Program-made: the position numbers and the translations under genes | Shown here: piece after piece, positions 54,540 to 63,156 of the stretch | Position numbering within the stretch: position 1 is the first letter of the stretch | How the letters are laid out: every line of letters starts with the position of its first letter | From: Flavihumibacter soli | GTDB taxonomy: Bacteria > Bacteroidota > Bacteroidia > Sphingobacteriales > Sphingobacteriaceae | Reading direction: 5' to 3' | NCBI RefSeq assembly: GCF_010692725.1 | Contig: NZ_JAAFZB010000093.1 | Span: 124,001-188,000 of the forward strand | DNA length: 64,000 bases | Notes under the pieces: model-generated | Told to the model about the DNA's origin: nothing | What the model saw: only the letters and a program-made list of their open reading frames with translations | The model's database searches: none

Positions 54540-55628
54540 ATGTCTGTAATATTATCCGAGGGAAATTCCATTTTTAGTCAGTTAAGTAGCTTTGGTCATC
54601 AGAAAGTTGTTTTCTGCAGTGATCCTGAAACGGGTCTGAGAGCAATAATTGCTATCCATGACACTACGCTGGGGCCTTCATTAGGCGGTACCCGGATGTG
54701 GGCGTATAAGACAGAAGCGGAAGCGCTGCATGATGTGTTGCGCTTATCACGGGGGATGACATACAAGGCCTCTATTACAGGTTTAAACCTCGGAGGAGGG
54801 AAGGCAGTCATCATTGGCGACAGCCGAAATGATAAGTCTGAAGCGTTGATGCGTCGCTATGGAAAATTTATAAAGAATCTGAACGGATCATTTATAACTG
54901 CGGAAGATGTCGGTACCACTCCAAGGGATATGGAATATATCCGCATGGAAACAGAACATGTTACAGGCGTACCGGAATCTCTCGGGGGAAGCGGGGATCC
55001 TTCACCGGTAACCGCGAAGGGGGTCTTTATGGGAATAAAGGCTTGCGTTAAGGAAGTCTACGGCACGGATAGTCTTGCCGGAAGGACTGTAGCTGTTCAG
55101 GGTATTGGTAACGTAGGCGAGAACCTCGTACAGTTACTTCGCCAGGAGAATGCGAAAGTTTATATCAGTGACATAAATGAAGATCGACTGCGAAGCGTAG
55201 CTAAGAAATTTGGAGCAGAAGCGGTAGCAAACAATAGTATTTACGACCTTGATGTAGATATTTATGCGCCTTGTGCTTTAGGTGCCACCGTTAATTCTGA
55301 GACTATCGAAAAGCTGAAATGTGCAATCATAGCAGGGGCGGCCAATAATCAGTTAGCCGACGAAACGATTCACGGACAGCTCTTGCTTGAAAAGGGAATC
55401 ATCTATGCACCGGATTACCTGATCAATGCAGGCGGACTGATAAACTGTTACTCAGAAATTGCTGGTTTCAACAAGAACCGCACGATGCAGCTTGCTGAAA
55501 ATATATATGAAGCTACGCGCAACGTTCTGAAGAAATCGAAAAACGAAAATATCCCAACTCATGAAGCAGCCAACAAAATCGCTGAACAACGGATTGCGGA
55601 TATCAGAAGAATAAAAGCGACCTATTAA
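54540..55628 (+). CDS. Glu/Leu/Phe/Val amino acid dehydrogenase
   Basis: A 362-residue oxidoreductase of leucine dehydrogenase length. Catalytic Lys is in RGMTYKASITGLNLGGGKAV, the Asp in the TAEDVGTTPRDME block, and the NAD-binding Rossmann loop is VAVQGIGNVGENLVQLL, followed by the Asp in VYISDINEDR. It should deaminate leucine or a related branched-chain amino acid to the keto acid with NAD. It is followed by nusB after 38 bases; co-transcription is possible. Confidence 0.93.
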   Translation: MSVILSEGNSIFSQLSSFGHQKVVFCSDPETGLRAIIAIHDTTLGPSLGGTRMWAYKTEAEALHDVLRLSRGMTYKASITGLNLGGGKAVIIGDSRNDKSEALMRRYGKFIKNLNGSFITAEDVGTTPRDMEYIRMETEHVTGVPESLGGSGDPSPVTAKGVFMGIKACVKEVYGTDSLAGRTVAVQGIGNVGENLVQLLRQENAKVYISDINEDRLRSVAKKFGAEAVANNSIYDLDVDIYAPCALGATVNSETIEKLKCAIIAGAANNQLADETIHGQLLLEKGIIYAPDYLINAGGLINCYSEIAGFNKNRTMQLAENIYEATRNVLKKSKNENIPTHEAANKIAEQRIADIRRIKATY

Positions 55629-55666
55629 TTTAGGTTGAACACACACATACAAACTCGTTCTTATAC

Positions 55667-56614
55667 ATGTTAAACAGAAGGCACCTGAGGGTAAAATCAT
55701 TACAGGCATTATATTCTTACCATCAATCCGAATCCAAAGTAGTAAAACCATACGAAAACGCACTTTTGCAAAGTGTCGATAAGGTTTACGAAATGTACAT
55801 TTGGCTATTGTCACTATTGGTTGAAGTGGCTGAATATAGTGTAATTGATGCCGAAGACCGGGCAAACAAGCATTTACCTTCAGAGGAAGATCTTAATGCC
55901 AGCATTAAGCTTAACCAAAATCTATTTATTGAGTCTTTAAAGCAGAATCAGGAGTATCAGGCTGCAGTAAAGAGATATAAAATCTCCTGGGATTTTGATC
56001 CGGAGGTGAGTAAATCTATTTTCATTGCTCTTAAAAGTTCTGAGGAGTATCATACTTTCCTGGCAACAGCAGATCATACTATCAAATCGGATAAGGATAT
56101 AATCAAGCACATATTTAAGAAGCTGATATTGAAATCTCCAGGAGTAGAACAGATATTTGAGGAGAAATTTATTAACTGGCCGGTAGACAAAGATGTTTTG
56201 CAGGCGCTGGTTTCCAAAACCTTCAAGAATTTTGCAAGTGATAACCCAAAGGAAAATAAGCTCGCTGAAGTATGTCCTAACTGGACTGAAGACCGCCTGT
56301 TTATTATTGATCTTTTCAACAAGAGTATTGCTTTCGAAAGCGAATACCAGGAGTTGATCGCTCAGAAGACCAAAAACTGGGAAGCCGAACGGATAGCGTT
56401 AATGGACGTACTTCTGATGAGGATGGCAATTGTTGAGCTTATTCATTTTACATCTATTCCGGTGAAAGTAACTATTAACGAATATATTGAGATATCTAAA
56501 GAGTTCAGCACCCCTAAGAGTAATTCTTTTATCAACGGTATTTTAGATAAGATCTATGCCGATTTACAGGCATCAGGAAAGATTCGGAAAACCGGCAGGG
56601 GTTTAGTAGAATAA
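55667..56614 (+). CDS. nusB: Transcription antitermination factor NusB, long Bacteroidota form
   Basis: A 315-residue protein. E. coli NusB has 139 residues. Here a NusB-type start (MLNRRHLRVKSLQALYSYHQ) is followed by an inserted helical region, and the classical C-terminal NusB half is at about 210-310 (WEAERIALMDVLLMRMAIVE, then VTINEYIEISKEFSTPKSNS, then FINGILDKI). The long form is usual in this phylum. It should bind boxA RNA with S10 and help transcribe rRNA operons. It leads the nusB-DUF1573-yajC-ybbR-coaE series, which is conserved in order across the group. Confidence 0.95.
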   Translation: MLNRRHLRVKSLQALYSYHQSESKVVKPYENALLQSVDKVYEMYIWLLSLLVEVAEYSVIDAEDRANKHLPSEEDLNASIKLNQNLFIESLKQNQEYQAAVKRYKISWDFDPEVSKSIFIALKSSEEYHTFLATADHTIKSDKDIIKHIFKKLILKSPGVEQIFEEKFINWPVDKDVLQALVSKTFKNFASDNPKENKLAEVCPNWTEDRLFIIDLFNKSIAFESEYQELIAQKTKNWEAERIALMDVLLMRMAIVELIHFTSIPVKVTINEYIEISKEFSTPKSNSFINGILDKIYADLQASGKIRKTGRGLVE

Positions 56615-56653
56615 TATTTATAAAACCTATTTTTAATCAGTCAATTAAGCAAC

Positions 56654-57109
56654 ATGAAACGATTATTTTTATCAGTGATCACTGTAATTGCATTCTCGGC
56701 GTGTAATAATGAAAAGACACAGACTGAAGCAGTTGCAACGAGTAATAACGTCAGTGCAAGTGTGGCTCCGGTAGCTGATGCTGCCAATGCAGCCGCATTT
56801 AAATTTGAAAAGGAATCATATGATTTTGGCCAAATCACCGAAGGTGAAAAAGTTTCATATGAATTTGCCTTTACGAACAATGGCAAGGAACCAATGATCA
56901 TCACGGGTGCTACAGCTACCTGCGGGTGTACCGTTCCGGAGTATCCTCATGAGCCGATCGGGCCGGGCGAAAGTGGTAAGATAAGCGTGGTTTTTGACAG
57001 TGCCGGTAAGAGCGGAATGCAAAATAAAGTCATTTCAATAACCGCTAATACAAATCCCGCAGTCACTCAATTGCATCTTATTGGCGATGTAAAGCCTAAG
57101 TCAAAATAA
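56654..57109 (+). CDS. DUF1573 lipoprotein
   Basis: A 151-residue lipoprotein: hydrophobic start, then lipobox AFSAC (Cys at about 17). After a low-complexity Ala/Thr/Val stretch comes the DUF1573 immunoglobulin-like domain, with FKFEKESYDFGQITEGEKVS, YEFAFTNNGKEP and the Cys pair motif ATCGCTVPEYP. It lies outside the inner membrane and the role is not known. It is placed between nusB and yajC, the usual order in the phylum. Confidence 0.92.
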   Translation: MKRLFLSVITVIAFSACNNEKTQTEAVATSNNVSASVAPVADAANAAAFKFEKESYDFGQITEGEKVSYEFAFTNNGKEPMIITGATATCGCTVPEYPHEPIGPGESGKISVVFDSAGKSGMQNKVISITANTNPAVTQLHLIGDVKPKSK

Positions 57110-57144
57110 ACTAATCATAATTTAAATAATTTAAACTTTTACAA

Positions 57145-57429
57145 ATGTCAATGGAACAAATAAGCGGGTTTTTACCCATGCTTTTAATAATAGTAGTATT
57201 TTATTTTTTCATGATCCGGCCACAGATGAAAAAGGCCAAAGATCATAAAAAGTACGTTGAAGAATTAAAAAAAGGTGATCGGGTAATTACTACCTCAGGT
57301 ATTCATGGGAAAATAGTTGACTTCAATGATTCAACATTCCTTATCGAAGTAGAAGGCGGTACCAAGATCCGCTTTGAGAAATCAGCTATTTCACTTGAAT
57401 CTTCAAAAGCTTTGAACGTAAAAGCCTAA
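57145..57429 (+). CDS. yajC: YajC, Sec translocon accessory subunit
   Basis: A 94-residue protein with one membrane helix (FLPMLLIIVVFYFFMIRPQ), directly followed by the YajC signature MKKAKDHKKYVEELKKGDRV, a short beta-rich domain (ITTSGIHGKIVDFND) and VEGGTKIRFEKSAIS. It joins SecDF and YidC at the translocon. A terminator follows at 57450-57479. Confidence 0.95.
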   Translation: MSMEQISGFLPMLLIIVVFYFFMIRPQMKKAKDHKKYVEELKKGDRVITTSGIHGKIVDFNDSTFLIEVEGGTKIRFEKSAISLESSKALNVKA

Positions 57430-57449
57430 TTTCAGAACGCTTTATGATG

Positions 57450-57479
57450 ATGCCGCCCCGGTTTGGAGCGGCATTTTTT
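57450..57479 (+). terminator. Rho-independent terminator after yajC
   Basis: ATGCCGC (57450-57456) and GCGGCAT (57468-57474) form a 7-bp GC-rich stem with an 11-base loop, followed by six T. It splits the nusB-DUF1573-yajC part from ybbR and coaE downstream. Confidence 0.85.
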
Positions 57480-57511
57480 ATTTACCTATTTTTGAGGACG
57501 ACCTTACATGT

Positions 57512-58459
57512 ATGCCCCTTATCAAATTAAGTAAACTCGAGCGTCGCAGGCTCTCCTTGTTCTTTTTTTGCCTGATTTTGGCTATCGGGGCATGGATGTT
57601 TTTTGCACTCTCAAACCGGTATGTCTATGAAGCCTCGACATTGGTGAAATATTCTAATTTTCCTCAGAATAAAGCTTTTCACCCTCTGCAATCCGATACG
57701 GTAAAACTTCAGGTTGAAGGCACGGGGTGGCAATTGCTGTTTGCCAAATTGCGAATCAATCCTCAGTCGGTAACGATGAATTTGAGGGATCTGAACAAAC
57801 GTAATTATGTGTCTTTTTCCGATCAGCTGAGTTTGATCAACCAGCAGTTTGCTTCAGACCAGAAAGTGATCTCGGTTCAACCTGATACGCTTTACTTCGA
57901 TTTTTCGGCGCGCTCTGTAAAAAAAGTTCCCGTTAGAGTCGTGAAAGATATCTTATTCAAAAATCAGTACGATGTATCAGATAAGATTCAGCTAATACCA
58001 GAATATGTAACTGTGAGTGGTCCTTTTGACGACCTGGTGCAAATCGACGTATGGGAGACGGAAAAGCTAAGGCTTAAGGATATAAGCGGAACCATATCTG
58101 CAAATATTCCCTTGAAGAAACCTGAAGGTGCAAATATTAATATTTACCCCTCAGTAATAGATGTGAAAATACCCGTTGATGAGTTTACAGAAATGAGTAT
58201 GGATATTCCGGTTAAAGTTAGAAACAATAAAAGCTACCGGGATATTAAATTGCTGCCGGACAAGGTTAAAGTTACCTACATGGTTGCATTAAGTAATGTG
58301 ACGAAGATCGAGAGGGCGTCGTTCGAAGCCAGCGCAAATCTGGCCGACTGGACTCAAAAGAACTATAATCAATTGCCTGTTACGCTTGGTAAGTTTCCGG
58401 AGTATTGTAAGATCATCAAGATTGAACCGCAGGCCATTGACTTTCTTATCTTAAAATAG
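57512..58459 (+). CDS. YbbR-domain membrane protein (CdaR-like)
   Basis: A 315-residue protein. One N-terminal membrane helix (LSLFFFCLILAIGAWMFFAL) is followed by two or three YbbR-type beta domains facing out, with repeats of the form KVPVRVVKDILFKNQYDVSD and MDIPVKVRNNKSYRDIKLLP, each followed by a strand reading VKVTYMV or similar. In Firmicutes such proteins regulate the cyclic di-AMP cyclase; no cyclase lies here, so the partner is unknown. It is adjacent to coaE, as usual in the phylum. Confidence 0.88.
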   Translation: MPLIKLSKLERRRLSLFFFCLILAIGAWMFFALSNRYVYEASTLVKYSNFPQNKAFHPLQSDTVKLQVEGTGWQLLFAKLRINPQSVTMNLRDLNKRNYVSFSDQLSLINQQFASDQKVISVQPDTLYFDFSARSVKKVPVRVVKDILFKNQYDVSDKIQLIPEYVTVSGPFDDLVQIDVWETEKLRLKDISGTISANIPLKKPEGANINIYPSVIDVKIPVDEFTEMSMDIPVKVRNNKSYRDIKLLPDKVKVTYMVALSNVTKIERASFEASANLADWTQKNYNQLPVTLGKFPEYCKIIKIEPQAIDFLILK

Positions 58460-58528
58460 GGATGGTGGCTCTGGGAATGGATGATCTCTCAGGTCTACGT
58501 GTACTTAATTTTATAATATATATATACG

Positions 58529-59134
58529 ATGCAATTAAAGATTGGTATAACAGGGGGGATCGGGAGCGGGAAAACGACCGTCTGCAAAGTTTTTGAACTG
58601 CTCGGCGTACCGGTATTTTATGCGGATGCAGCGGCGAAGGAGGTGATGCATACTGACGAGGAACTGATGCGTGGTATTATCGGTGCGTTTGGTGCTCTGT
58701 CATTCTCGAATGATGGGATACTGAATCGCAAGTATCTTGCTGATATAGTCTTCAGTGATGATAAAGCCCTAGAGATGTTAAATGCACTGGTGCATCCCGC
58801 TGTATTCAGATCTTTCGACAAATGGCTGCTTAAACACAAGCAGTATCCTTATGTATTAAAAGAAGCCGCTTTGCTGTTCGAAAGTGGGTCATATAAAATG
58901 TGTACGCATTCCATCCTTGTTAAAGCCCCCGAAAGACTTAAAATAGGCCGTGTAATGGAGCGGGATAATATAACTGAGGCAGAGGTAAGAGCAAGAATGG
59001 TCAGGCAGTACAGTGACGAGGAAAAAGAGGCATTGGCAGACTATTCCATTTTAAATGATGAAAGGCTTTTGCTGATACCTCAAGTGTTAAAACTCCATGA
59101 GCTATTTATTTCCATGAACCCGATACTTGCATGA
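58529..59134 (+). CDS. coaE: Dephospho-CoA kinase
   Basis: A 201-residue P-loop kinase of normal family length. P-loop is GITGGIGSGKTTVCKVF, followed by the substrate site FYADAAAKE and the CoA-binding Lys/Arg lid region. LFESGSYKM matches the LLFE signature. It performs the last step in coenzyme A synthesis: it phosphorylates the 3' hydroxyl of dephospho-CoA. It overlaps the next gene by four bases (ATGA). Confidence 0.95.
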   Translation: MQLKIGITGGIGSGKTTVCKVFELLGVPVFYADAAAKEVMHTDEELMRGIIGAFGALSFSNDGILNRKYLADIVFSDDKALEMLNALVHPAVFRSFDKWLLKHKQYPYVLKEAALLFESGSYKMCTHSILVKAPERLKIGRVMERDNITEAEVRARMVRQYSDEEKEALADYSILNDERLLLIPQVLKLHELFISMNPILA

Positions 59135-60078
59135 TCGAACCAGATTTCTTGCTATTAAATGATACTGGATTGTACTGTGCTGCCGGTGATTTTTACATTG
59201 ATCCACAACAACCTGTGGCCACTGCTGTCATATCGCATGCCCACGGGGATCATGCAGCCAGGGGTAATACGAATGTTTATTGTACTGCAGCCACAGCGCG
59301 GATAATGGAGCTTCGTTATAAAAGGAATGCAGCTGCCGATTTTTTCATTCAACCCTTTAATAGTTCATTCAATATTCGGGGAGTGAAGATTACATTCATT
59401 CCTGCAGGCCATATTCTCGGCTCTGCACAAGTCTTGTTAGAATACCGGAATGTAAGATACTTGTATACCGGGGACTACAAGCTTCAGACTGATAATACCT
59501 GCGAGCCTATTGAATATGCCGAGGCTGATGTACTAATAACGGAAACCACATTCGCCGATCCTGGCGTACAGCATCCGGATCCGATAGCTGAAATACAAAA
59601 GCTAAATGGTTCCATGCATAATGTCTTGCTTGGCGCGTACTCACTAGGCAAGGCGCAGAGGCTGATTAACCTGATCACAGAGTATTGTCCCTCACGCAAG
59701 GTTCTGGCACACTTTAATATTCTGCCCATTAACAATATCTACGAAAAATTCGGTTTCAAGCCGGGTAATTATGAGCCCTACAATCGTAAATTGATGAAAC
59801 AGCCTGGAATGGGCTATGTATATATTGTGCCTCCCATGACTTTCGACAGCTATTTCAGGGCGAAAAATGTGATGCGGGCGTTTGCATCCGGCTGGAAACA
59901 ACTGCAGCGTCACAACGATTTCGAGCTATTAATTTCTGATCATGTGGACTGGAATGATATTCTGCAGATGATAAGCATGGTTAAACCTAAGGAGATTTGG
60001 ACTATTCATGGCGATGGTCAACATCTTAAGAAATATTTTCAAGATCAGATGCCTATTAAATTATTAAACAAGTGCTGA
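59131..60078 (+). CDS. MBL-fold exonuclease-type hydrolase
   Basis: A 315-residue metallo-beta-lactamase-fold protein. Metal ligands are in SHAHGDHAARG (HxHxDH), then GHILGSAQVLLEY and YTGDYKLQ (Asp). A later His is in LISDHVDW and another in WTIHGD. The GHILGSA and TGDY blocks are typical of the nuclease branch (beta-CASP-like, ligase-associated exonuclease and mRNA 3'-end processing factor type). It should cut nucleic acid in the cytoplasm. It is coupled to coaE and overlaps the small DUF5522 gene. Confidence 0.88.
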   Translation: MIEPDFLLLNDTGLYCAAGDFYIDPQQPVATAVISHAHGDHAARGNTNVYCTAATARIMELRYKRNAAADFFIQPFNSSFNIRGVKITFIPAGHILGSAQVLLEYRNVRYLYTGDYKLQTDNTCEPIEYAEADVLITETTFADPGVQHPDPIAEIQKLNGSMHNVLLGAYSLGKAQRLINLITEYCPSRKVLAHFNILPINNIYEKFGFKPGNYEPYNRKLMKQPGMGYVYIVPPMTFDSYFRAKNVMRAFASGWKQLQRHNDFELLISDHVDWNDILQMISMVKPKEIWTIHGDGQHLKKYFQDQMPIKLLNKC

Positions 60079-60230
60079 AGGAAGGAGAGGATTATTACAT
60101 AGATGAGAACGGTAATCTCGTCTTTACAGAAGCCTATCATCTTAAAAGAGGGACATGCTGTAAAAATAAATGCAGGCATTGTCCCTGGAAATATGGGCGG
60201 GAAAAAGCGCAGGATAAGAATGATAAGTGA
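60072..60230 (+). CDS. DUF5522 small Cys-rich protein
   Basis: Read from GTG at 60072, this 52-residue frame matches the small DUF5522 family: EGEDYYIDENGNLVFTEAYH, then LKRGTCCKNKCRHCPWKYG, with the CCxxxCxxC pattern that should hold a metal or Fe-S site. It overlaps the end of the MBL gene by seven bases and was missed by length filters. Conservation of the CCKNKCRHCPW core makes the call good; the function is not known. Confidence 0.85.
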   Translation: MLKEGEDYYIDENGNLVFTEAYHLKRGTCCKNKCRHCPWKYGREKAQDKNDK

Positions 60231-60290
60231 TAAGAAGTTGTTATCTTATCGCAATACTTAATTTTTTGATATGCAGATCTGTTGCACGAT

Positions 60291-60740
60291 ATGAAACTCG
60301 AAGAAGAGATTGCCAGTACTAATTTTGACGATGACTATCATAAAACAGTAGTTAATGTCATTTTTACTTATGGCTGGGTAATTAATCTGCTGAGAAAGTG
60401 CTTTGACAAGCATGAGGTTACTATGCAGCAATTTAACGTTCTGCGGATTCTCCGTGGTCAGTATCCTCAACCCGCAACAATTAACCTGCTTAAGGAACGC
60501 ATGCTAGATAAAATGTCTGATGCCTCAAGGATAGTCGATAGATTGCTGCAGAAGGGTTTGGTAAGTCGCTGTATTAACGGAAGAGACAAACGGGCCGTTG
60601 ATATTGAAATCAACGAGAAGGGTTTGGAACTGCTGAAGATAATAGATCAGGAGATGCATATTCATGATGTACTGAAAACTCATCTCTCCGAAGAGGAAGC
60701 GGCTCAATTGAATATGCTCCTGGATAAACTAAGAGGGTAA
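60291..60740 (+). CDS. MarR-family transcriptional regulator
   Basis: From ATG 60291 the protein has 149 residues (TTG at 60282 is less likely). It has the winged helix of MarR proteins: recognition helix region MLDKMSDASRIVDRLLQKGL, wing VSRCINGRDKRAVDIEINE, and dimer helices at both ends. It should repress a target set and release DNA on binding a ligand. A palindrome downstream (60845-60871) could be its site, though it is not at its own promoter. Confidence 0.93.
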   Translation: MKLEEEIASTNFDDDYHKTVVNVIFTYGWVINLLRKCFDKHEVTMQQFNVLRILRGQYPQPATINLLKERMLDKMSDASRIVDRLLQKGLVSRCINGRDKRAVDIEINEKGLELLKIIDQEMHIHDVLKTHLSEEEAAQLNMLLDKLRG

Positions 60741-60844
60741 AGGGTTTAATCAAATTTCCCTATATACATTTCGAGTACCATTTTAGTAGGGTCAGAATAC
60801 AAATTGCTAGGGGATTGAACCTAACAAGCAGGGGACAACTAGCA

Positions 60845-60871
60845 GTTAGGCCACCAATTTGGTGGCCTAAC
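60845..60871. repeat. Perfect 27-bp palindrome
   Basis: GTTAGGCCACCAA (60845-60857) and TTGGTGGCCTAAC (60859-60871) are exact 13-base reverse complements around one base. It has no T-run and so is not a standard terminator. Its symmetry suits binding by a protein dimer. It lies in the convergent gap after the MarR gene, and part of it (TTAGGTGGTCTAAC) recurs at 60955-60968 in a weaker form. Confidence 0.75.
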
Positions 60872-60899
60872 CTTAACATGACCTTAACTAAACCTTAAT
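60871..60899 (+). promoter_or_regulatory. Three CCTTAAC direct repeats at 11-bp spacing
   Basis: CCTTAAC occurs at 60871-60877 and 60882-60888, and CCTTAAT at 60893-60899, with a constant period of 11 bases. Eleven-bp spaced direct repeats are the usual site shape of OmpR/PhoB-type regulators, which bind one helical face in tandem. It joins directly onto the palindrome at 60845-60871. No gene starts just downstream on the plus strand, so the target is unclear. Confidence 0.55.
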
Positions 60900-61036
60900 G
60901 AGGTACATATAAACAGGATGAATTTTATGTGTAAAAAGCACTATTGTTAACCGAATTAGGTGGTCTAACTTTATAGAAAGCCGAGGCTGCAGGGCCTCCA
61001 TACTACGTGAACTATTAAGAAAACAATTGCTTAATT

Positions 61037-61750
61037 CTACATTTCCAGAAAAAATCCGGCAAGCGCAATGGCAACTCCGGCTAAAACAGCGATTATCTTT
61101 TTAAAATTGAATTTATGATCAACGCTGGATTCAAATAAGATCGTTGTGGAAATATGAAGGAAGATGCCGATAACCACCCCCATAATTCTACCGAAATAGG
61201 ATTCGATATGGCCAATTGTACCCTGGCTGAGCTGGAAACTAATAAAATAACCTAAAGGAGACATTAAGGCAAATACTGCCAGAAAAATGATCAGGCCGGT
61301 CTTCCTAATTCCGCTTTGTAATAGTACACTGCCTAAAGCGAAGGCCGCTGGAATGTGATGGAGTGATATACCGAAAACGAGTTCGTTATGTTGGCCGGCT
61401 GCCAGTGGCATACCTTCGAGCAGCGCGTGCAGGCAAAGGCTAATCATAATTCCGAACGGGAATACAATATCGTGACTGTGTTTGTGTATATGCCCATGTT
61501 CAATACCTTCGGAAAACTGTTCCATCAGGATCTGCAACAGAAAGCCTCCGAGAACAAACAGCCCGATCATCGGATCGGAGGTGTGATATACTTCAGGCAT
61601 CAGGTGCAGAACTGTGATGGCAAACAAGTATGCTCCGCTGAACGACAGAACAAGTTTCAGGCGCTGGCTATTATCCCGTTTAAAAAGGAAAATGCTTAAC
61701 CCGCCGAAAAAAGCTGAAGCAAATAATATGGTTAGTTTCCAGATCTCCAT
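61037..61750 (-). CDS. ZIP-family metal transporter
   Basis: A 237-residue membrane protein with about eight hydrophobic segments. ZIP metal-site residues are present: LHLMPEVYH early, SLCLHALLEGMPLAAGQHNE in helix 4 (His, Glu) and LHHIPAAFALG in helix 5 (His). A His-rich loop (EHGHIHKHSHDI) lies between helices 3 and 4. It should import zinc, iron or manganese. It overlaps the upstream PAP2 gene by 19 bases, so the two are co-translated in a three-gene operon. Confidence 0.93.
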   Translation of the reverse strand: MEIWKLTILFASAFFGGLSIFLFKRDNSQRLKLVLSFSGAYLFAITVLHLMPEVYHTSDPMIGLFVLGGFLLQILMEQFSEGIEHGHIHKHSHDIVFPFGIMISLCLHALLEGMPLAAGQHNELVFGISLHHIPAAFALGSVLLQSGIRKTGLIIFLAVFALMSPLGYFISFQLSQGTIGHIESYFGRIMGVVIGIFLHISTTILFESSVDHKFNFKKIIAVLAGVAIALAGFFLEM

Positions 61751-62310
61751 TGTCTAAAACCTTTGGTAGTTCTTAATATCGCTCCCATTGTAATACCTGT
61801 AAGCGCTCCGATTAATGCCCCGAAAGTTACGTCGAGCGGATAATGTACACCAACATATACCTGGGCAAACGCTACCGATGCGGCCCAGAGTAAAAACAGT
61901 GGTAAGATCGGTTTCCACCGCCTGTAGAACATATTTATCAGGAAAAATGCTAACGCGAAATGATTGGCTGCATGGGTAGAGGGAAAACTGAAACCACTCC
62001 CGCATTCAATAAGAATATTTGCCTCATTTTTAACGTTCAGATCATTGCAAGGCCTTAAACGCTGCACTGAGGGCTTGATTACTGACGAAGTGAGATAATC
62101 CGTTACACCAAAGGTCAGCCCAAAGAATAAAAGCAGCATCCATCCCTGATTGCCATAGTTTCGTACGAAGAAGATTGCAAGAAACAAATAAAGCGGCGAC
62201 CAGAAGAAACGGTTGCGGAGAAAGGGCATTAACCAATCAAAAAAAGGATTGGATAAACCCTGATTAATTAATGAAAATAAAGTTTGGTCAAGTTGTATAA
62301 GATCAGGCAT
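61732..62310 (-). CDS. PAP2-family lipid phosphatase
   Basis: A 192-residue membrane protein with the three PAP2 motifs: KPSVQRLRPC (KxxxxxxRP), FPSTHAANH (PSGH-type, here PSTH), and VYVGVHYPLDVTFG (SRxxxxxHxxxD-type, with VGVHYPLD). It should remove phosphate from lipid phosphates, such as undecaprenyl pyrophosphate or phosphatidic acid, outside the inner membrane. It overlaps the ZIP gene (19 bases) and the methyltransferase (8 bases). Confidence 0.92.
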   Translation of the reverse strand: MPDLIQLDQTLFSLINQGLSNPFFDWLMPFLRNRFFWSPLYLFLAIFFVRNYGNQGWMLLLFFGLTFGVTDYLTSSVIKPSVQRLRPCNDLNVKNEANILIECGSGFSFPSTHAANHFALAFFLINMFYRRWKPILPLFLLWAASVAFAQVYVGVHYPLDVTFGALIGALTGITMGAILRTTKGFRQWRSGN

Positions 62311-63055
62311 CGGCTTTTTTACAGATAAAAATTAGACGATCCGATTTTAGCTCATCAAATTCCTCAAGAGCATAGTTTCCGAAGTAATTTATAATTTTAA
62401 ATCCACTGCTGGCGAACATGCGCTCGAAATCAGCGAAAGTAAATGCCTTCACTTCTTCCTTAAAGGCATAATCTTTATTCCGGTGCTCGAAGGCAATGCT
62501 TTTAATGATCTTGCCATCTGTCACATTTTTGTTGATACTAAAATCGATACCGTCAACGTGTTTTATTTCCTGATGATTCAGATGCTTTATGATCTTCTGG
62601 CTGTTAAAGTAATCAAGAATCATAAGGCCATCTTTTTTCAGAGATTTTCTGAAGGATTTCAAAGAGTTAACATGATCTTTCTCAGTTTCAAAGTACCCAA
62701 AGCTGGTGAACAGGTTAAATGTGATATCAAAATAGTTTATGTAAAAGAGATACCGCATATCATGAACAAAGAAGTGCAGTTTATCATTTTCAAACTGTTT
62801 AGCGTATCTGATGTTCGAAACTGACAGGTCAATTCCGGTAACATCGTAACCTTTCTTATTTAGGTAGACCGAGTGGCGCCCACGTCCGCAAGCAATATCC
62901 AGCAGTCGTGAATTCTGAGTTGGTTTCAAGAAAGTACAAAGATTGTCTATAAAAAATTCAGCCTCTTCATCATCTCTATGATGATATAAGATGTGATAAT
63001 ATGGAGAGTTGAACCAGTTTTGAAACCACTTTTTTGGCATACGTTTTACAAACAA
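62303..63055 (-). CDS. Class I SAM-dependent methyltransferase
   Basis: A 250-residue methyltransferase. Motif I is LLDIACGRGRHSVYL, followed by the acidic end of strand 2 (VTGIDLSVSN) and motif IV NLFTSFGYFET. The N-terminal helix and the tail LDYFNSQKIIKHL fit the Methyltransf_25/11 group. Substrate is not known; relatives near PAP2 genes are sometimes involved in lipid or quinone chemistry. It starts the three-gene operon with PAP2 and ZIP and is divergent from glmM. Confidence 0.9.
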   Translation of the reverse strand: MFVKRMPKKWFQNWFNSPYYHILYHHRDDEEAEFFIDNLCTFLKPTQNSRLLDIACGRGRHSVYLNKKGYDVTGIDLSVSNIRYAKQFENDKLHFFVHDMRYLFYINYFDITFNLFTSFGYFETEKDHVNSLKSFRKSLKKDGLMILDYFNSQKIIKHLNHQEIKHVDGIDFSINKNVTDGKIIKSIAFEHRNKDYAFKEEVKAFTFADFERMFASSGFKIINYFGNYALEEFDELKSDRLIFICKKADA

Positions 63056-63156
63056 GAATGGATGGTCAAATATAGAACAATTAGCGTTTTCCGCTGACGT
63101 AATTGTTGAAGGTTAACCATTAATTGTTATTTTTGGCCACTCTAATCTGCTAACAC

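Noticed and set aside
60845-60871. Integron attC-like ends (GTTAGGC and GCCTAAC)
   Set aside because: The order is reversed: attC sites run RYYYAAC first and GTTRRRY last. No integrase or cassette genes are nearby.
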